DNA from: an uncultured Helicobacteraceae bacterium
GTDB taxonomy: Bacteria > Campylobacterota > Campylobacteria > Campylobacterales > Helicobacteraceae
Direction of reading: 5' to 3'
Assembly (NCBI GenBank): GCA_947588965.1
Contig: CANQAN010000001.1
Span: 62,001 to 126,000 of the forward strand
DNA length: 64,000 nt
Shown one piece after another: positions 9,782 through 18,808 of this stretch (positions are counted from its first letter, which is position 1; every line of letters starts with the position of its first letter). The position numbers were made by a program, and so were the translations under genes. The notes beneath the pieces are model-generated. The model searched no databases and was not told the DNA's origin. It saw only the letters and a list, made by a program, of their open reading frames with translations.

Positions 9782-9870
9782 GGAGTTGCGCTTGGATTTA
9801 AGACTAAATTTAGATTCTTTTAGGTAAAAGTCTCTTTTGTTTCAAAAATCTATGAAATAAGGAAGCCATA

Positions 9871-10122
9871 ATGTCTTTAATGATTAATGAAGAATGTATT
9901 GCCTGTGATGCTTGTCGTGAAGAATGCCCAAATGAAGCTATTGAAGAGGGAGATCCAAACTACACAATCGATCCAGAACGATGCACAGAATGTGTCGGAT
10001 TCTACGATGAACCCGCTTGTTTATCCGTCTGTCCTGTGGATGCAATCATTCCCGACCCCGATAATGTTGAGAGTTTAGAAGAGCTTAAATTCAAGCACTC
10101 TCAACTCCATTCAGAAGATTAA
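9871..10122 (+). CDS. 2[4Fe-4S] ferredoxin (YfhL/HP0277 type)
   Basis: 83-residue electron carrier with two cluster motifs: CIACDACREECPNEA near the start, then CTECVGFYDEPACLSVCPVDA, with the insertion between cysteines typical of the Alvin/YfhL-type ferredoxins. It starts at ATG 9871 with ribosome site AAGGAAG. The following genes (ppx/gppA, waaC, lpxL) have the same order as I recall for H. pylori HP0277-HP0280. The redox partner cannot be deduced from the sequence. Confidence 0.93.
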   Translation: MSLMINEECIACDACREECPNEAIEEGDPNYTIDPERCTECVGFYDEPACLSVCPVDAIIPDPDNVESLEELKFKHSQLHSED

Positions 10123-10148
10123 AGTGACGCCAAAAAATAGGGGAGAAA

Positions 10149-11630
10149 GTGGCAAAAATCACCGCTATCATTGATATTGGCTCAAACTCTGCGCGTATGG
10201 CGATTTTTGAGAAAACAAGTCATTTGGGATTCCATTTGCTCTATGAAACCAAAAGCAAGGTGAGAATCTCGGAATCCACCTATGAACATGATGGCTATTT
10301 GCAAGAAATCCCCATGCAGCGCGCAATTTCTGCGTTAGAAGATTTTTTGTGGATAGCGAAAGCACACAAGACACGTAAAATTCTGTGTGTCGCAACCTCT
10401 GCTGTACGTGATGCACCCAATCAATCGGATTTTTTGAGACGTGCCAAAAAAATCGGAATCTCCATTAAAGTCATAAGTGGAGAGCAGGAAGCCTATTTTG
10501 GCGCACTAAGCGCATTGAATCTCCTCCCCTATGCAAGCGGAATCACTATTGACATCGGCGGAGGAAGCACAGAATGTGCCTTGATCGAAAATCACAAAAT
10601 CATTGATAAAATCTCACTCAATATCGGAACAATAAGACTTAAAGAGTTGTTTTTTGACAAAAACAATCTCAAGGGCGCAAGGGAGTTTGTCCAAAAAGAA
10701 CTCGCCAAAATCCCAAGCCATTTCACAAATGACCATGTCTTTGGGATTGGTGGGACTGCAAGAGCCTTAAGCAAAGCCATTCAAAAGCACATTCAATACC
10801 CCATAGACACACTCCATGCCTTTGAATACGACTTTTTAGAGCATTCAGACTTTTTTCACACCATCTACACTTCTAAGCCTAGCGAACTTCAGAAGCTAGA
10901 CATCAAGGAGGATCGCGTAGATTCTATACAGGGCGGAGCACTCATTTTTCACCTCGCCCTTATGCAGTTTCATACAAAGCGCGTTGTTACAAGTGGCGTT
11001 GGTGTACGTGAGGGGGTTTTTCTCAATGATTTATTGCGCAATGAAAATGGGCATTTTCCGCCACATTTCAATCCAAGCGTGCGGAATCTCAAAGACAGAT
11101 TCATAAAGAATACCAAACAAGCAAACATGCAAAAAATCCTTGCTCTCAAGCTCTTTAAGGCACAAGAAAAAATCTCTCTTGTCAAAGAGCAGTACAAATT
11201 GCATCTTAGCATCAGCGCAGAACTCTACAATATCGGGACAACACTCAATTTCTATGAAAAAAACCAGCACAGCGATTATATCTTGCTTAATGCCCTAAGT
11301 TATGGTTTCACACACGAAGATCGACTCCTTATTGCAACGCTCGTAAAATATGCCACAAAAAAATTCCCCGATTCACTTCCTTTCTCAGCACTTCTCCCAG
11401 ACCAACAAACCCTAAAAATCCTTAGTTTTTTCATAGGACTCACGGAGATTCTCAGTCAAAACAAGAATCCCAAAGGCTTCCATTTTACCTTTTTTGAAAA
11501 TATCAATGGTTGCACATTGCAAATTGAGCACAACAATCTCAACCATCTCACAGAAGAGAGATTAAACAAGCTCAATCTTCCAAGCCCTATTTTGCAACTT
11601 GCCTTCAAGGCAAAGACTACGGAATCCTAA
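10149..11630 (+). CDS. ppx: Ppx/GppA family exopolyphosphatase / (p)ppGpp phosphohydrolase
   Basis: 493-residue enzyme of the Ppx/GppA phosphatase family, which removes phosphate from polyphosphate or pppGpp and links to stringent-response control. The N-terminal actin-like fold is clear: IIDIGSNSARMAIFE (phosphate 1 loop), ATSAVRDAPN, and TIDIGGGSTECALIE (phosphate 2 loop), then GGALIFHLAL and SGVGVREGVF. A helical C-terminal region follows. It starts with GTG at 10149 behind GGGGAG. It abuts waaC directly (TAA then ATG). Whether polyphosphate or pppGpp is the main substrate is not resolvable here. Confidence 0.9.
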   Translation: MAKITAIIDIGSNSARMAIFEKTSHLGFHLLYETKSKVRISESTYEHDGYLQEIPMQRAISALEDFLWIAKAHKTRKILCVATSAVRDAPNQSDFLRRAKKIGISIKVISGEQEAYFGALSALNLLPYASGITIDIGGGSTECALIENHKIIDKISLNIGTIRLKELFFDKNNLKGAREFVQKELAKIPSHFTNDHVFGIGGTARALSKAIQKHIQYPIDTLHAFEYDFLEHSDFFHTIYTSKPSELQKLDIKEDRVDSIQGGALIFHLALMQFHTKRVVTSGVGVREGVFLNDLLRNENGHFPPHFNPSVRNLKDRFIKNTKQANMQKILALKLFKAQEKISLVKEQYKLHLSISAELYNIGTTLNFYEKNQHSDYILLNALSYGFTHEDRLLIATLVKYATKKFPDSLPFSALLPDQQTLKILSFFIGLTEILSQNKNPKGFHFTFFENINGCTLQIEHNNLNHLTEERLNKLNLPSPILQLAFKAKTTES

Positions 11631-12620
11631 ATGGAATCCCATGCCAAACCACCCTTAAAGATCGCAATCGTGCGCTTGAGTGCGATGGGCGACATTATCC
11701 ATAGTGCAAGTGTCTTGCCACAACTCCTTTTAGAATTACAAAAAAACTATGTCATAACGCTCTATTGGTATGTTGATGAGAGATTTCAAGAAATTCTGTC
11801 CGATTCTCCATGCATCACGAAATGTATTGCGCTTCCACTTAAACGCGCAATGCGCTCAAAAAGCCTCACTGCACTCTTGTACATCTTTAGAATATTACGC
11901 AAAGAATCCTTTGATGTCGTGCTTGATATGCAAGGACTGCTTAAATCTGCCATCATCAGCCGTATATTGCGCACAAAAATGCGCGTAGGATTTGCACAAG
12001 CTAAAGAATCTCTTGCAAGTCTTTTTTATGACAAAAAGATTCCCATTCCCTACGAAAAGCACATTTTGTTGCGCAATGCAACCTTGGCTTTTGGTGCATT
12101 TAGCTTAGAAATTCCGCCCTTAGAATCCCTAAAGAGTGCCCAAAATTTTCTCGGATTCCAAGCGCAAAACTTCCCCATCTTAACTTCACAAAGCACAAAG
12201 ATTCTTTTTGTGCTTGAAACCTCTAAGCCCAACAAAACCTACCCGATCTCCCTTTTTATAGAGCTTGCCACACTTTTTAATGCAGAGCATCAAATCCCTT
12301 TTTTTCTCACGCAGACAAAAATCACCATCCCAAACCCTCAAAACGCGGACTTTCACAGCATTTATGATTTGAATCTCTCTGAAGTGAAGAGCCTCGTTGC
12401 GCAAATGGATTTGATTATCGGGGGCGATACAGGGATCACGCATCTTGCATGGGCTTTGCATCGTCCCTCTATCACATTATTTGGCGCGACACCACCCGAG
12501 AGATTCAACCTCACAACACCGCAAAATCAATTTTTAAGCGCAAAGAGTATTCAAGGAATCTCGCCCACACAGATTTTCAAATGCGCACAAGCCTTGCTTC
12601 ATAGGAATCCTAAATGCTAG
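11631..12620 (+). CDS. waaC: Lipopolysaccharide heptosyltransferase I
   Basis: Glycosyltransferase family 9 enzyme adding the first heptose to Kdo in the LPS inner core, on the cytoplasmic face of the inner membrane. 329 residues, the usual size. The N-terminal KIAIVRLSAMGDIIHSASVL is diagnostic of family 9, and GGDTGITHLAWAL followed by PSITLFGATPPER is the nucleotide-sugar site. The next gene, a lipid A acyltransferase, overlaps its end by 7 bases, giving an LPS core/lipid A unit. Confidence 0.95.
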   Translation: MESHAKPPLKIAIVRLSAMGDIIHSASVLPQLLLELQKNYVITLYWYVDERFQEILSDSPCITKCIALPLKRAMRSKSLTALLYIFRILRKESFDVVLDMQGLLKSAIISRILRTKMRVGFAQAKESLASLFYDKKIPIPYEKHILLRNATLAFGAFSLEIPPLESLKSAQNFLGFQAQNFPILTSQSTKILFVLETSKPNKTYPISLFIELATLFNAEHQIPFFLTQTKITIPNPQNADFHSIYDLNLSEVKSLVAQMDLIIGGDTGITHLAWALHRPSITLFGATPPERFNLTTPQNQFLSAKSIQGISPTQIFKCAQALLHRNPKC

Positions 12621-13546
12621 AGACATGTAAGAAATTTCTACTTTTTTCCTTTCTCAAAGCGCTGGGATATTTTTTCTTATACATTCCCCACTTCTTGCGC
12701 TTTGGGTTTGCAAAGGGCGTTGCTTACATTCTCTATCTCCTTGATTCAAGGCGCAAATATGATTTATATAACAATCTTGATTTTGCCTATCAAGGCACAC
12801 TGGAACCACAAAAAAAACAAGAGATTCTAATGACAAACTACCTCAATTGTGTCTATAATGCTATTTGCTTTTTCATGCTCTCTGTCAGCAATAAGCGACA
12901 AGTCCTAGAAATGACGACCTTTGATAATCCAGAAATTGTTTGGAATCTCTTAGAAAAAAATGAAAAAATCATTTTCACAACCGCACATTATGGGAATTGG
13001 GAATACACCACTCCCGCATTCACCTGCACTTTTGATCGTCCCATTGCTGCTATTATGCGCTTAACACCAAGCGCAATTGTTAATGCTTATCTCTTAAATG
13101 TGCGCTCACGTTTTAATGTTGTGGCTATTGATAAAAGAAAGGGTGCATCAAGGCTCATTTCTGCACTCAAAAATATCGGAATCATTGGAATCCTCACCGA
13201 TCAAAATACCAGCACAAATGAGGGCATTATCGTGAAATTTTTCAACAAAGATGTGCGCCACACCCCTATTGCCTCACTGCTCTCCCTTAAATACAACGCA
13301 AAAATCATCTACGCCTTTTCGGAATATTCTAAGGATTATCGCAAGATTCACATCAAATTCCTTCCTCCCCTAGAGATTCCAAGAACAGATAATCTCCAGC
13401 AAGACATCCAATCCCTCACGCAACTCCAAAGTGACGCGCTTGAACAAATCATACGCAACAACCCCAAAGAATGGCTGTGGTTTCATCGCAAATTTAAGAG
13501 CCAATATCCCGAAATCTACACTTATGGGCAAAAATCCACGCACTAA
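12614..13546 (+). CDS. lpxL: Lipid A biosynthesis acyltransferase (LpxL/HtrB family)
   Basis: 310-residue inner-membrane protein that transfers a secondary acyl chain to lipid A. It has an N-terminal hydrophobic segment (residues about 8-30), the catalytic H-x4-E motif in AHYGNWEY (about residues 119-126), and the C-terminal PKEWLWFHRKFK characteristic of the family. It overlaps waaC by 7 bases and closes the operon. No obvious terminator separates it from the convergent gene 43 bases downstream. Chain specificity is unknown. Confidence 0.93.
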   Translation: MLETCKKFLLFSFLKALGYFFLYIPHFLRFGFAKGVAYILYLLDSRRKYDLYNNLDFAYQGTLEPQKKQEILMTNYLNCVYNAICFFMLSVSNKRQVLEMTTFDNPEIVWNLLEKNEKIIFTTAHYGNWEYTTPAFTCTFDRPIAAIMRLTPSAIVNAYLLNVRSRFNVVAIDKRKGASRLISALKNIGIIGILTDQNTSTNEGIIVKFFNKDVRHTPIASLLSLKYNAKIIYAFSEYSKDYRKIHIKFLPPLEIPRTDNLQQDIQSLTQLQSDALEQIIRNNPKEWLWFHRKFKSQYPEIYTYGQKSTH

Positions 13547-13589
13547 CCCCGATCAATTCCGCAAATTGCGACAAAATAATGCTCAATAG

Positions 13590-13922
13590 TTAAAGTGTCA
13601 CAGAATTATCCGCGCTCAAAAGAGCCTCTAATGTGTCCTTTGCATTTCCGACCTCTCCAACCTTAATGGCATCCAAAAGCCCATAATGTTCCAAACATGT
13701 ATGACATGAATAAATCGCAACACCCCTCTCTTCTAGCGCCTTAAGGGCCGCGATTGTTGCCTCATTTTGTGTTGATAAAAACACACCACGATTCAGCAAA
13801 TAAATCGCGCTTGGTAAGCTCTTGCAATCTTTCATTGTCGCCAAAAATCCACAAATAAGCTTCTGTCCTAGTGCGCCATTTTCACCAATGGCATCATCGC
13901 GAATCAATAACACCTTTTTCAT
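13590..13922 (-). CDS. DsrE-like protein, C-terminal half of YedF type
   Basis: 110 residues from ATG 13922 (AAGGAG six bases upstream). It resembles the DsrE domain of YedF proteins linked to selenium/sulfur handling: KKVLLIRDDAIGEN at the N-terminus, ALKALEERGVAIYSCHTCLE, and YGLLDAIKVGEVGNAKDTLE. Full YedF proteins carry an N-terminal TusA-like domain; it is absent here. Two cysteines (CHTC) lie where YedF has its conserved cysteine. It overlaps the end of tilS by 29 bases, a tRNA-modification context, but a role in tRNA thiolation is only a guess. Confidence 0.75.
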   Translation of the reverse strand: MKKVLLIRDDAIGENGALGQKLICGFLATMKDCKSLPSAIYLLNRGVFLSTQNEATIAALKALEERGVAIYSCHTCLEHYGLLDAIKVGEVGNAKDTLEALLSADNSVTL

Positions 13923-15045
13923 TTTCACTCCTTAAATCCTGAATTCTATCAAAAATCTCCTGTGCTTTCCCTAATTTTCGCGCCGTCTCCAAGAAAATGC
14001 GAAATTTATTTGGAATCCGTAAGAGGCGATATTTCTCACGCCAAATTTTTGGAATCGCCTCTTTAGCGCATACGGGGAATACAAAAATTTCTTGATTATT
14101 TTTTTCTATTGCGACTTTGCCTTGCGAGATAGAAAATTTCTGCTGTCCTAAAAGCCCTGTAATGTTGAGCTTTTGTTTGCGCGAGAGTAAAACTCCACAA
14201 ATCTTACAAGCCCTATCAATTTGCTCTAATGCACAAAGGGGTTCTAGTTTAAAGATAAAAAACAAAGGCAAGGGAAGAATCCTAAGTGGAGTGAGCGCGT
14301 TCATATCCTTTAAGATTCTCTCTTGTCCATTGCATAAATTCTCCAGACTGAATAGGATTCCCTTCTCAAATCGCGCTAACAAGGGATTGCTAAAGTGCAT
14401 TCTAAAATCATTGCGCAAAAAGTCTGTGTTTGCATTACTAAAGTCTTCAAAATAAAAAATCTCATTCTCTTGTAAAAATCTCAAAATGCGATTCCTACTG
14501 ACTCTTAAAAGTGGGCGTACAATGTAGTATTCCCCACTTAAGCCCTGCTTCTTATAGCATGATGGCATTTGCAAATAATGCCCACTTGTTCCCTTGCAAA
14601 ACTGCATTAAAAACCACTCGAGTGCATCATTGAGCTGATGAGCTAAAATCAAATGCGTATAACCAAACCTCACGATTAATTCTTCAAAAAACTCATAACG
14701 TGCTTTTCGTGCATTGTTTTCAAAGTCTGTTGTGATTTTTGGAATCTCTCTGACATAACATTGTCTCCTATCCAAAAAAGACAAAAGCTTCGCACGTGAA
14801 ACTTCAAGACTGGATTGCACCCTTATACCATAATCCACAATCACAACATCAAAAGGGATTCCACATGCGCGTAACAAAAAATAGAGCGCAGTAGAATCCA
14901 CTCCCGCAGAAAAGGCTAAGAGATTCCGCTCTCCTTTGAGCCTCTCCAAGTCCTGCAATTCCTCAAAAAGTGCGCGATTATTCTTGTTTTCTAAGCACAC
15001 AGCCAAGCACATCATCTCCCGCAATCTCTGTGATTTTAGCCACAT
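13894..15045 (-). CDS. tilS: tRNA(Ile)-lysidine synthase
   Basis: Attaches lysine to C34 of the CAU-anticodon tRNA-Ile so it reads AUA. The ATP-binding P-loop AFSAGVDSTALYFLL (about residues 43-57) is clear, followed by VDYGIRVQSS and LILAHQLNDALEWFLMQ typical of TilS. Length 383 residues from the first ATG; the start is uncertain because it overlaps rimO by 68 bases, and ATG codons at 15015 and 15012 are alternatives with GGGAG just upstream. The rimO-tilS pair is, as I recall, also found in C. jejuni. Confidence 0.92.
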   Translation of the reverse strand: MWLKSQRLREMMCLAVCLENKNNRALFEELQDLERLKGERNLLAFSAGVDSTALYFLLRACGIPFDVVIVDYGIRVQSSLEVSRAKLLSFLDRRQCYVREIPKITTDFENNARKARYEFFEELIVRFGYTHLILAHQLNDALEWFLMQFCKGTSGHYLQMPSCYKKQGLSGEYYIVRPLLRVSRNRILRFLQENEIFYFEDFSNANTDFLRNDFRMHFSNPLLARFEKGILFSLENLCNGQERILKDMNALTPLRILPLPLFFIFKLEPLCALEQIDRACKICGVLLSRKQKLNITGLLGQQKFSISQGKVAIEKNNQEIFVFPVCAKEAIPKIWREKYRLLRIPNKFRIFLETARKLGKAQEIFDRIQDLRSENEKGVIDSR

Positions 15046-16309
15046 AATAACCGCAGTCTAAAGGCTCACTTAAGGCATTGTCGTTAATGAGAATCTCTCC
15101 ATCAATCTCCGGCGCAAAACGCTTATCACGTGCGCTATAGAAATATTCTCCCTCTTGTGAGATTCCATCAACAATCACATCAATTTCCTGTCCTAATGTC
15201 GCTTTAAGCCCATGTTTGTATTGTCGCTCAAAAATCTCATTGATTTTTTTGAGCCTTGCTTGAATGATTTTTTGCGGAATCTGTGGCATTGAAGCACTCT
15301 TTGTTCCTTCTTCTTTTGAGTAGGCAAACAGATTCATTCTATCAAATTTAAAGGATTCAATAAAAGAACAAAGATGCTCAAAATCCTCTTCACTCTCATA
15401 GGGATGTCCTATAATAAAACTCGTGCGCACAAAGCTGTGAGGGGTCTTGCGCATAGCCTCAAGCAAATGTTTAAACTCTCCCGTCCGTCCCATTGCCCCT
15501 AACACATTTGCGCTCGTGTGCTGTAAGGGTATGTCAAAATAGTTTTGAAACACACTTGAGTTGCGTATGGATTCTATCAAGCGTAGAGAGGTCGTTGAGG
15601 GGTAGAGATACAAAATCCTTGCACTGCGAATCTCTAAGCCCTTTTGCGCAAGAGATTCTATCCCTTCAATCAATCCCACAAGCCCATCGGTGATTCCTAA
15701 ATCGCGCAAATAAGAGCTGGAATCTTGCGCGATAAAAGTAAAATCCCTAAAGCCCATTTTAACGAGATTTTGTACTTCTTTGAGCGCGGATTCTAGGGTT
15801 CTTGAATGCAATTTTCCCTTGAAACTCGGAATCGCGCAAAAACTGCACTTTTGATTGCAACCCTCTGAAAGCTTAATGTAAGCATGAATCTTGGAGCCAC
15901 TAATGATGCGCTTGTGATTTTCGTTAGCCAAAAATACGCCTCTTTGATTCTGACAAATCTGCCCACCCCTTTTGCGCTCCGCAATGAGCGCATCAATCCT
16001 GTCATAAGCACCCACACCCACAATGATGTCAATTTCTGGTATCTCTTCTTTGAGTTCTTTAGCATAACGTTCGCTCAAACAGCCACTTGCGACTAAAATC
16101 GCATCATCTCTCTTATATTCTAGCGCATTAAGGATCGTTTGGATGCTCTCTTGTTTCGCTGCTTCTATAAATCCACAAGTATTAACAATCACAACATCGG
16201 CTTCTTCTAGGCTTGTATGCTCATATTGTGCCAAGCATCCAAGCATAACCTCACTATCAACCAAATTTTTCGTACAACCCAAAGAAATCAAATGAAGTTT
16301 TTTGCTCAT
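14978..16309 (-). CDS. rimO: Ribosomal protein S12 methylthiotransferase
   Basis: Radical SAM enzyme that adds a methylthio group to the conserved aspartate of ribosomal protein S12. 443 residues. The N-terminal cluster domain starts LHLISLGCTKNLVDSEVML, a RimO signature distinguishing it from MiaB, and the radical SAM motif is CNQKCSFCAIPSFKG (about residues 151-165). A C-terminal TRAM-like region follows. It lies between ruvA and tilS on the same strand, 11 bases from ruvA. Confidence 0.95.
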   Translation of the reverse strand: MSKKLHLISLGCTKNLVDSEVMLGCLAQYEHTSLEEADVVIVNTCGFIEAAKQESIQTILNALEYKRDDAILVASGCLSERYAKELKEEIPEIDIIVGVGAYDRIDALIAERKRGGQICQNQRGVFLANENHKRIISGSKIHAYIKLSEGCNQKCSFCAIPSFKGKLHSRTLESALKEVQNLVKMGFRDFTFIAQDSSSYLRDLGITDGLVGLIEGIESLAQKGLEIRSARILYLYPSTTSLRLIESIRNSSVFQNYFDIPLQHTSANVLGAMGRTGEFKHLLEAMRKTPHSFVRTSFIIGHPYESEEDFEHLCSFIESFKFDRMNLFAYSKEEGTKSASMPQIPQKIIQARLKKINEIFERQYKHGLKATLGQEIDVIVDGISQEGEYFYSARDKRFAPEIDGEILINDNALSEPLDCGYYVAKITEIAGDDVLGCVLRKQE

Positions 16310-16320
16310 TGTTGATTCCC

Positions 16321-16896
16321 TTATAATGTTTGCAACTTTTTGAGTGCGGCTTTCACCATCTCTCCCACTTCACCGTGTTCTAAGCCCTTTGTTACCCTTG
16401 TAATCACATCATTTTTATAGCCTAAGGATTCTAGGGCCAAAATCACTTGATGCAAATGAGAATCCTCCACTCTACTCTGCCCATGTGCAAGCTCTAGCGA
16501 CCAGCCCGATAATTCTACCAGAATCCTCCCTGCACTTTTTTGTCCGATTCCCGGAACTCTCTGCATGGACTTAATGTCATTGCTCTCGATAATTTGCGCA
16601 AAGGCTTGAGGGCTGTAAGTGGATAGAATCGCCATGGCAACCTTTGGTCCGACACCGCTAATCTTAATAAGCCTCTCAAAAAGGCTTTTTTCTAGCAAAT
16701 CCATAAAGCCAAACAACAAATGTGCATCCTCGCGTATGATTTGCGTAATGTGCAACATGAGATTTTCACCAACCTTTACCTTGATTTGATGAGAAGTTTG
16801 CAAAGAAATCAGAATCTCATACACAACACCTGCGCATTTAATAGCCACACGAGTCGGCTCTTTGAAAAAAACTTCTCCCTCTATTGCGATAATCAT
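16321..16896 (-). CDS. ruvA: Holliday junction branch-migration protein RuvA
   Basis: Binds four-way DNA junctions and directs the RuvB motor during recombination repair. 191 residues, normal. It starts MIIAIEGEV and has the two helix-hairpin-helix motifs LIKISGVGPKVAMAIL (about 73-88) and MQRVPGIGQKSAGRIL (about 110-125), then a C-terminal RuvB-binding domain (VILALESLGYKNDVI). It lies 11 bases after the DUF342 gene and before rimO. RuvB and RuvC are not in the window. Confidence 0.97.
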   Translation of the reverse strand: MIIAIEGEVFFKEPTRVAIKCAGVVYEILISLQTSHQIKVKVGENLMLHITQIIREDAHLLFGFMDLLEKSLFERLIKISGVGPKVAMAILSTYSPQAFAQIIESNDIKSMQRVPGIGQKSAGRILVELSGWSLELAHGQSRVEDSHLHQVILALESLGYKNDVITRVTKGLEHGEVGEMVKAALKKLQTL

Positions 16897-16907
16897 AGGA
16901 ATCCTTG

Positions 16908-18695
16908 CTACAAAATCAAATGGATGGCATCATTTTCATAAACCACTTTTGATGGCTCACCGGGCTTTGGAATGCAGAGCAATTCACGACTGGGAGAATA
17001 GAATACATAATGTACTTCATTGTATTCCACCCAGCCACTATCTATAACAACCGTGGCATCTTTTGTCCTCTCATCCATTTGCGCTAGAAGCGCACGAGCT
17101 TTTTTGAAATCCTCACTCATTTTGTGGATTCTTTCGCGCTTTTCTTTGAGGGCTAAAGTACGCGCACGATAGGCTTCAAACTGACTCAAAAGATAGGCAG
17201 GTGGAATCGTTTTTGTGTTTTTATACTGCATAAGGACACTGCGCACTTCATCATTTGTCGTCTTTAGCTTAAGCAGCTCCAAACTCTCCACCTTTAATTC
17301 CTTTGTCAAGCGGATGGCATTTTCAATGGATTCATTCTTCTGTTGCAAAAGTCTTGCCCATTTGTCCCCATTGAGAGAGCCATAATTTGCCGCAAGATAA
17401 AATTTGTTTTCACCCTTTTTCATATGCACAACACGAATGCTCTTTGTCGCATACAAAAATGCATTGGCATGGAGTGTTTGGATAATGATCTCATCGGCAT
17501 AAATCTTGCCTCCATACATTTTATCAACCTCCACCTTTTCCCCCTCAATCACGCCTGTTTCTAGAAGGTCAATTTGGATATTCTTTCCCTTAATGTATCC
17601 CTTATGCGTTGCGACTTTAACATTATCGGCGTAAATCTTAGAACTCTTGTGTGTGAATCCTCCGATATTTGCCTCTTTGGAATGCACAATGGCATCGGGA
17701 CCCACATTACCATCAACATTGACCGTCCCTGCTTGGATTTTCATTCCCTGACCGAGCGCCTCTTTGAGGCTGTCTGTTTCTTTGATATTCACCACAGTTC
17801 CGCTATCAATCTCGCCTATCAAAGAGCCTGTTGTCTTGAAAGACACCTCTTGTGTCTCTAGTGTGTCCTCCACACTCAAAACATCATCGGCATAATTTAG
17901 GATTCCACCTGCGATGCTTTTAAAATAGGTACAAAAGGGATATTCTTCGGCTTTAATACTCTGCGTGTCGTATTTGAGATGGCAACTCTCATGTTCTGTT
18001 TGTGGCGGGGGGGGAATCACATATTCTCCGCGTATGTTGCGCCCGGGCTTTCCTTGTGATGGCTTTTTATACACACAAATCACTTCGTTTTCTAGCACTG
18101 TTTGGAATTGCGCCGTGACGTCCTTTTTGAATTCCAATTGCGCTTCCTCGCTCATAATGAGATTCACACCACGAATCAATAAATAGCGCACTTCTTCCTT
18201 GAGTGGATAATCCAAAGTTGCCAAAAACTCACCCAAAGCCTTGCACTCATTTTCCTCATCAAAACAAAGAATCTTATTCCATGCCTTTTCTTTGCGGATT
18301 TGCGCATAAATTTCTTCGAGATTATCCTTGCTATAATAAAAACCCACATGAAAATTCAAAAATGCCTCACTAAAGGACTTGTCCGTTGTCAAATGGAATT
18401 GTATCTCGCGGCTCTTTTTTTCTTGAACTAAAATGCAATAATACTGCTGTATGACCAAATTAGGCTCTAGCATATTGTTACGGTCTGATAAAAAGCTATC
18501 CACGTCCTTAGCAAAGACTTGTTGCGACTCATGGTCATAGAGATTCTTTTTGTAAGTTACAATGGACTGCAATTCAAAGTCAAAAGAATCCGCGTCTTTA
18601 TTGGATTGTGAGGCAATTTGTTTTATCGCAAACTTTATGTCTTCACATTCATTGACATAACAAGGACGAAACTTTCTTGTGGTTTTTTTTAACAT
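16908..18695 (-). CDS. DUF342/FapA-domain protein
   Basis: 595-residue cytoplasmic protein of the FapA (flagellar assembly protein A, DUF342) family. A polar N-terminal third is followed by a right-handed parallel beta-helix core with repeated valine- and glycine-rich strands (for example KIQAGTVNVDGNVGPDAIV and GYIKGKNIQIDLLE, about residues 310-380) and a C-terminal coiled-coil segment (LKEKRERIHKMSEDFKKAR). Function is not well established; some homologues affect flagella or envelope. The order ruvA-DUF342-murJ matches what I recall from H. pylori. A run of eight C on the coding strand (18007-18014) encodes consecutive prolines. Confidence 0.85.
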   Translation of the reverse strand: MLKKTTRKFRPCYVNECEDIKFAIKQIASQSNKDADSFDFELQSIVTYKKNLYDHESQQVFAKDVDSFLSDRNNMLEPNLVIQQYYCILVQEKKSREIQFHLTTDKSFSEAFLNFHVGFYYSKDNLEEIYAQIRKEKAWNKILCFDEENECKALGEFLATLDYPLKEEVRYLLIRGVNLIMSEEAQLEFKKDVTAQFQTVLENEVICVYKKPSQGKPGRNIRGEYVIPPPPQTEHESCHLKYDTQSIKAEEYPFCTYFKSIAGGILNYADDVLSVEDTLETQEVSFKTTGSLIGEIDSGTVVNIKETDSLKEALGQGMKIQAGTVNVDGNVGPDAIVHSKEANIGGFTHKSSKIYADNVKVATHKGYIKGKNIQIDLLETGVIEGEKVEVDKMYGGKIYADEIIIQTLHANAFLYATKSIRVVHMKKGENKFYLAANYGSLNGDKWARLLQQKNESIENAIRLTKELKVESLELLKLKTTNDEVRSVLMQYKNTKTIPPAYLLSQFEAYRARTLALKEKRERIHKMSEDFKKARALLAQMDERTKDATVVIDSGWVEYNEVHYVFYSPSRELLCIPKPGEPSKVVYENDAIHLIL

Positions 18696-18808
18696 ATGTC
18701 TAAAACCTTTTATGTAAAAATATTTTCAAAATTTTAACCAAACTTAATGTGAGTTTCATTGAGATTTTAAAATTTTACCACAAATTCATTAATCAAAAAG
18801 AGGGTTGA

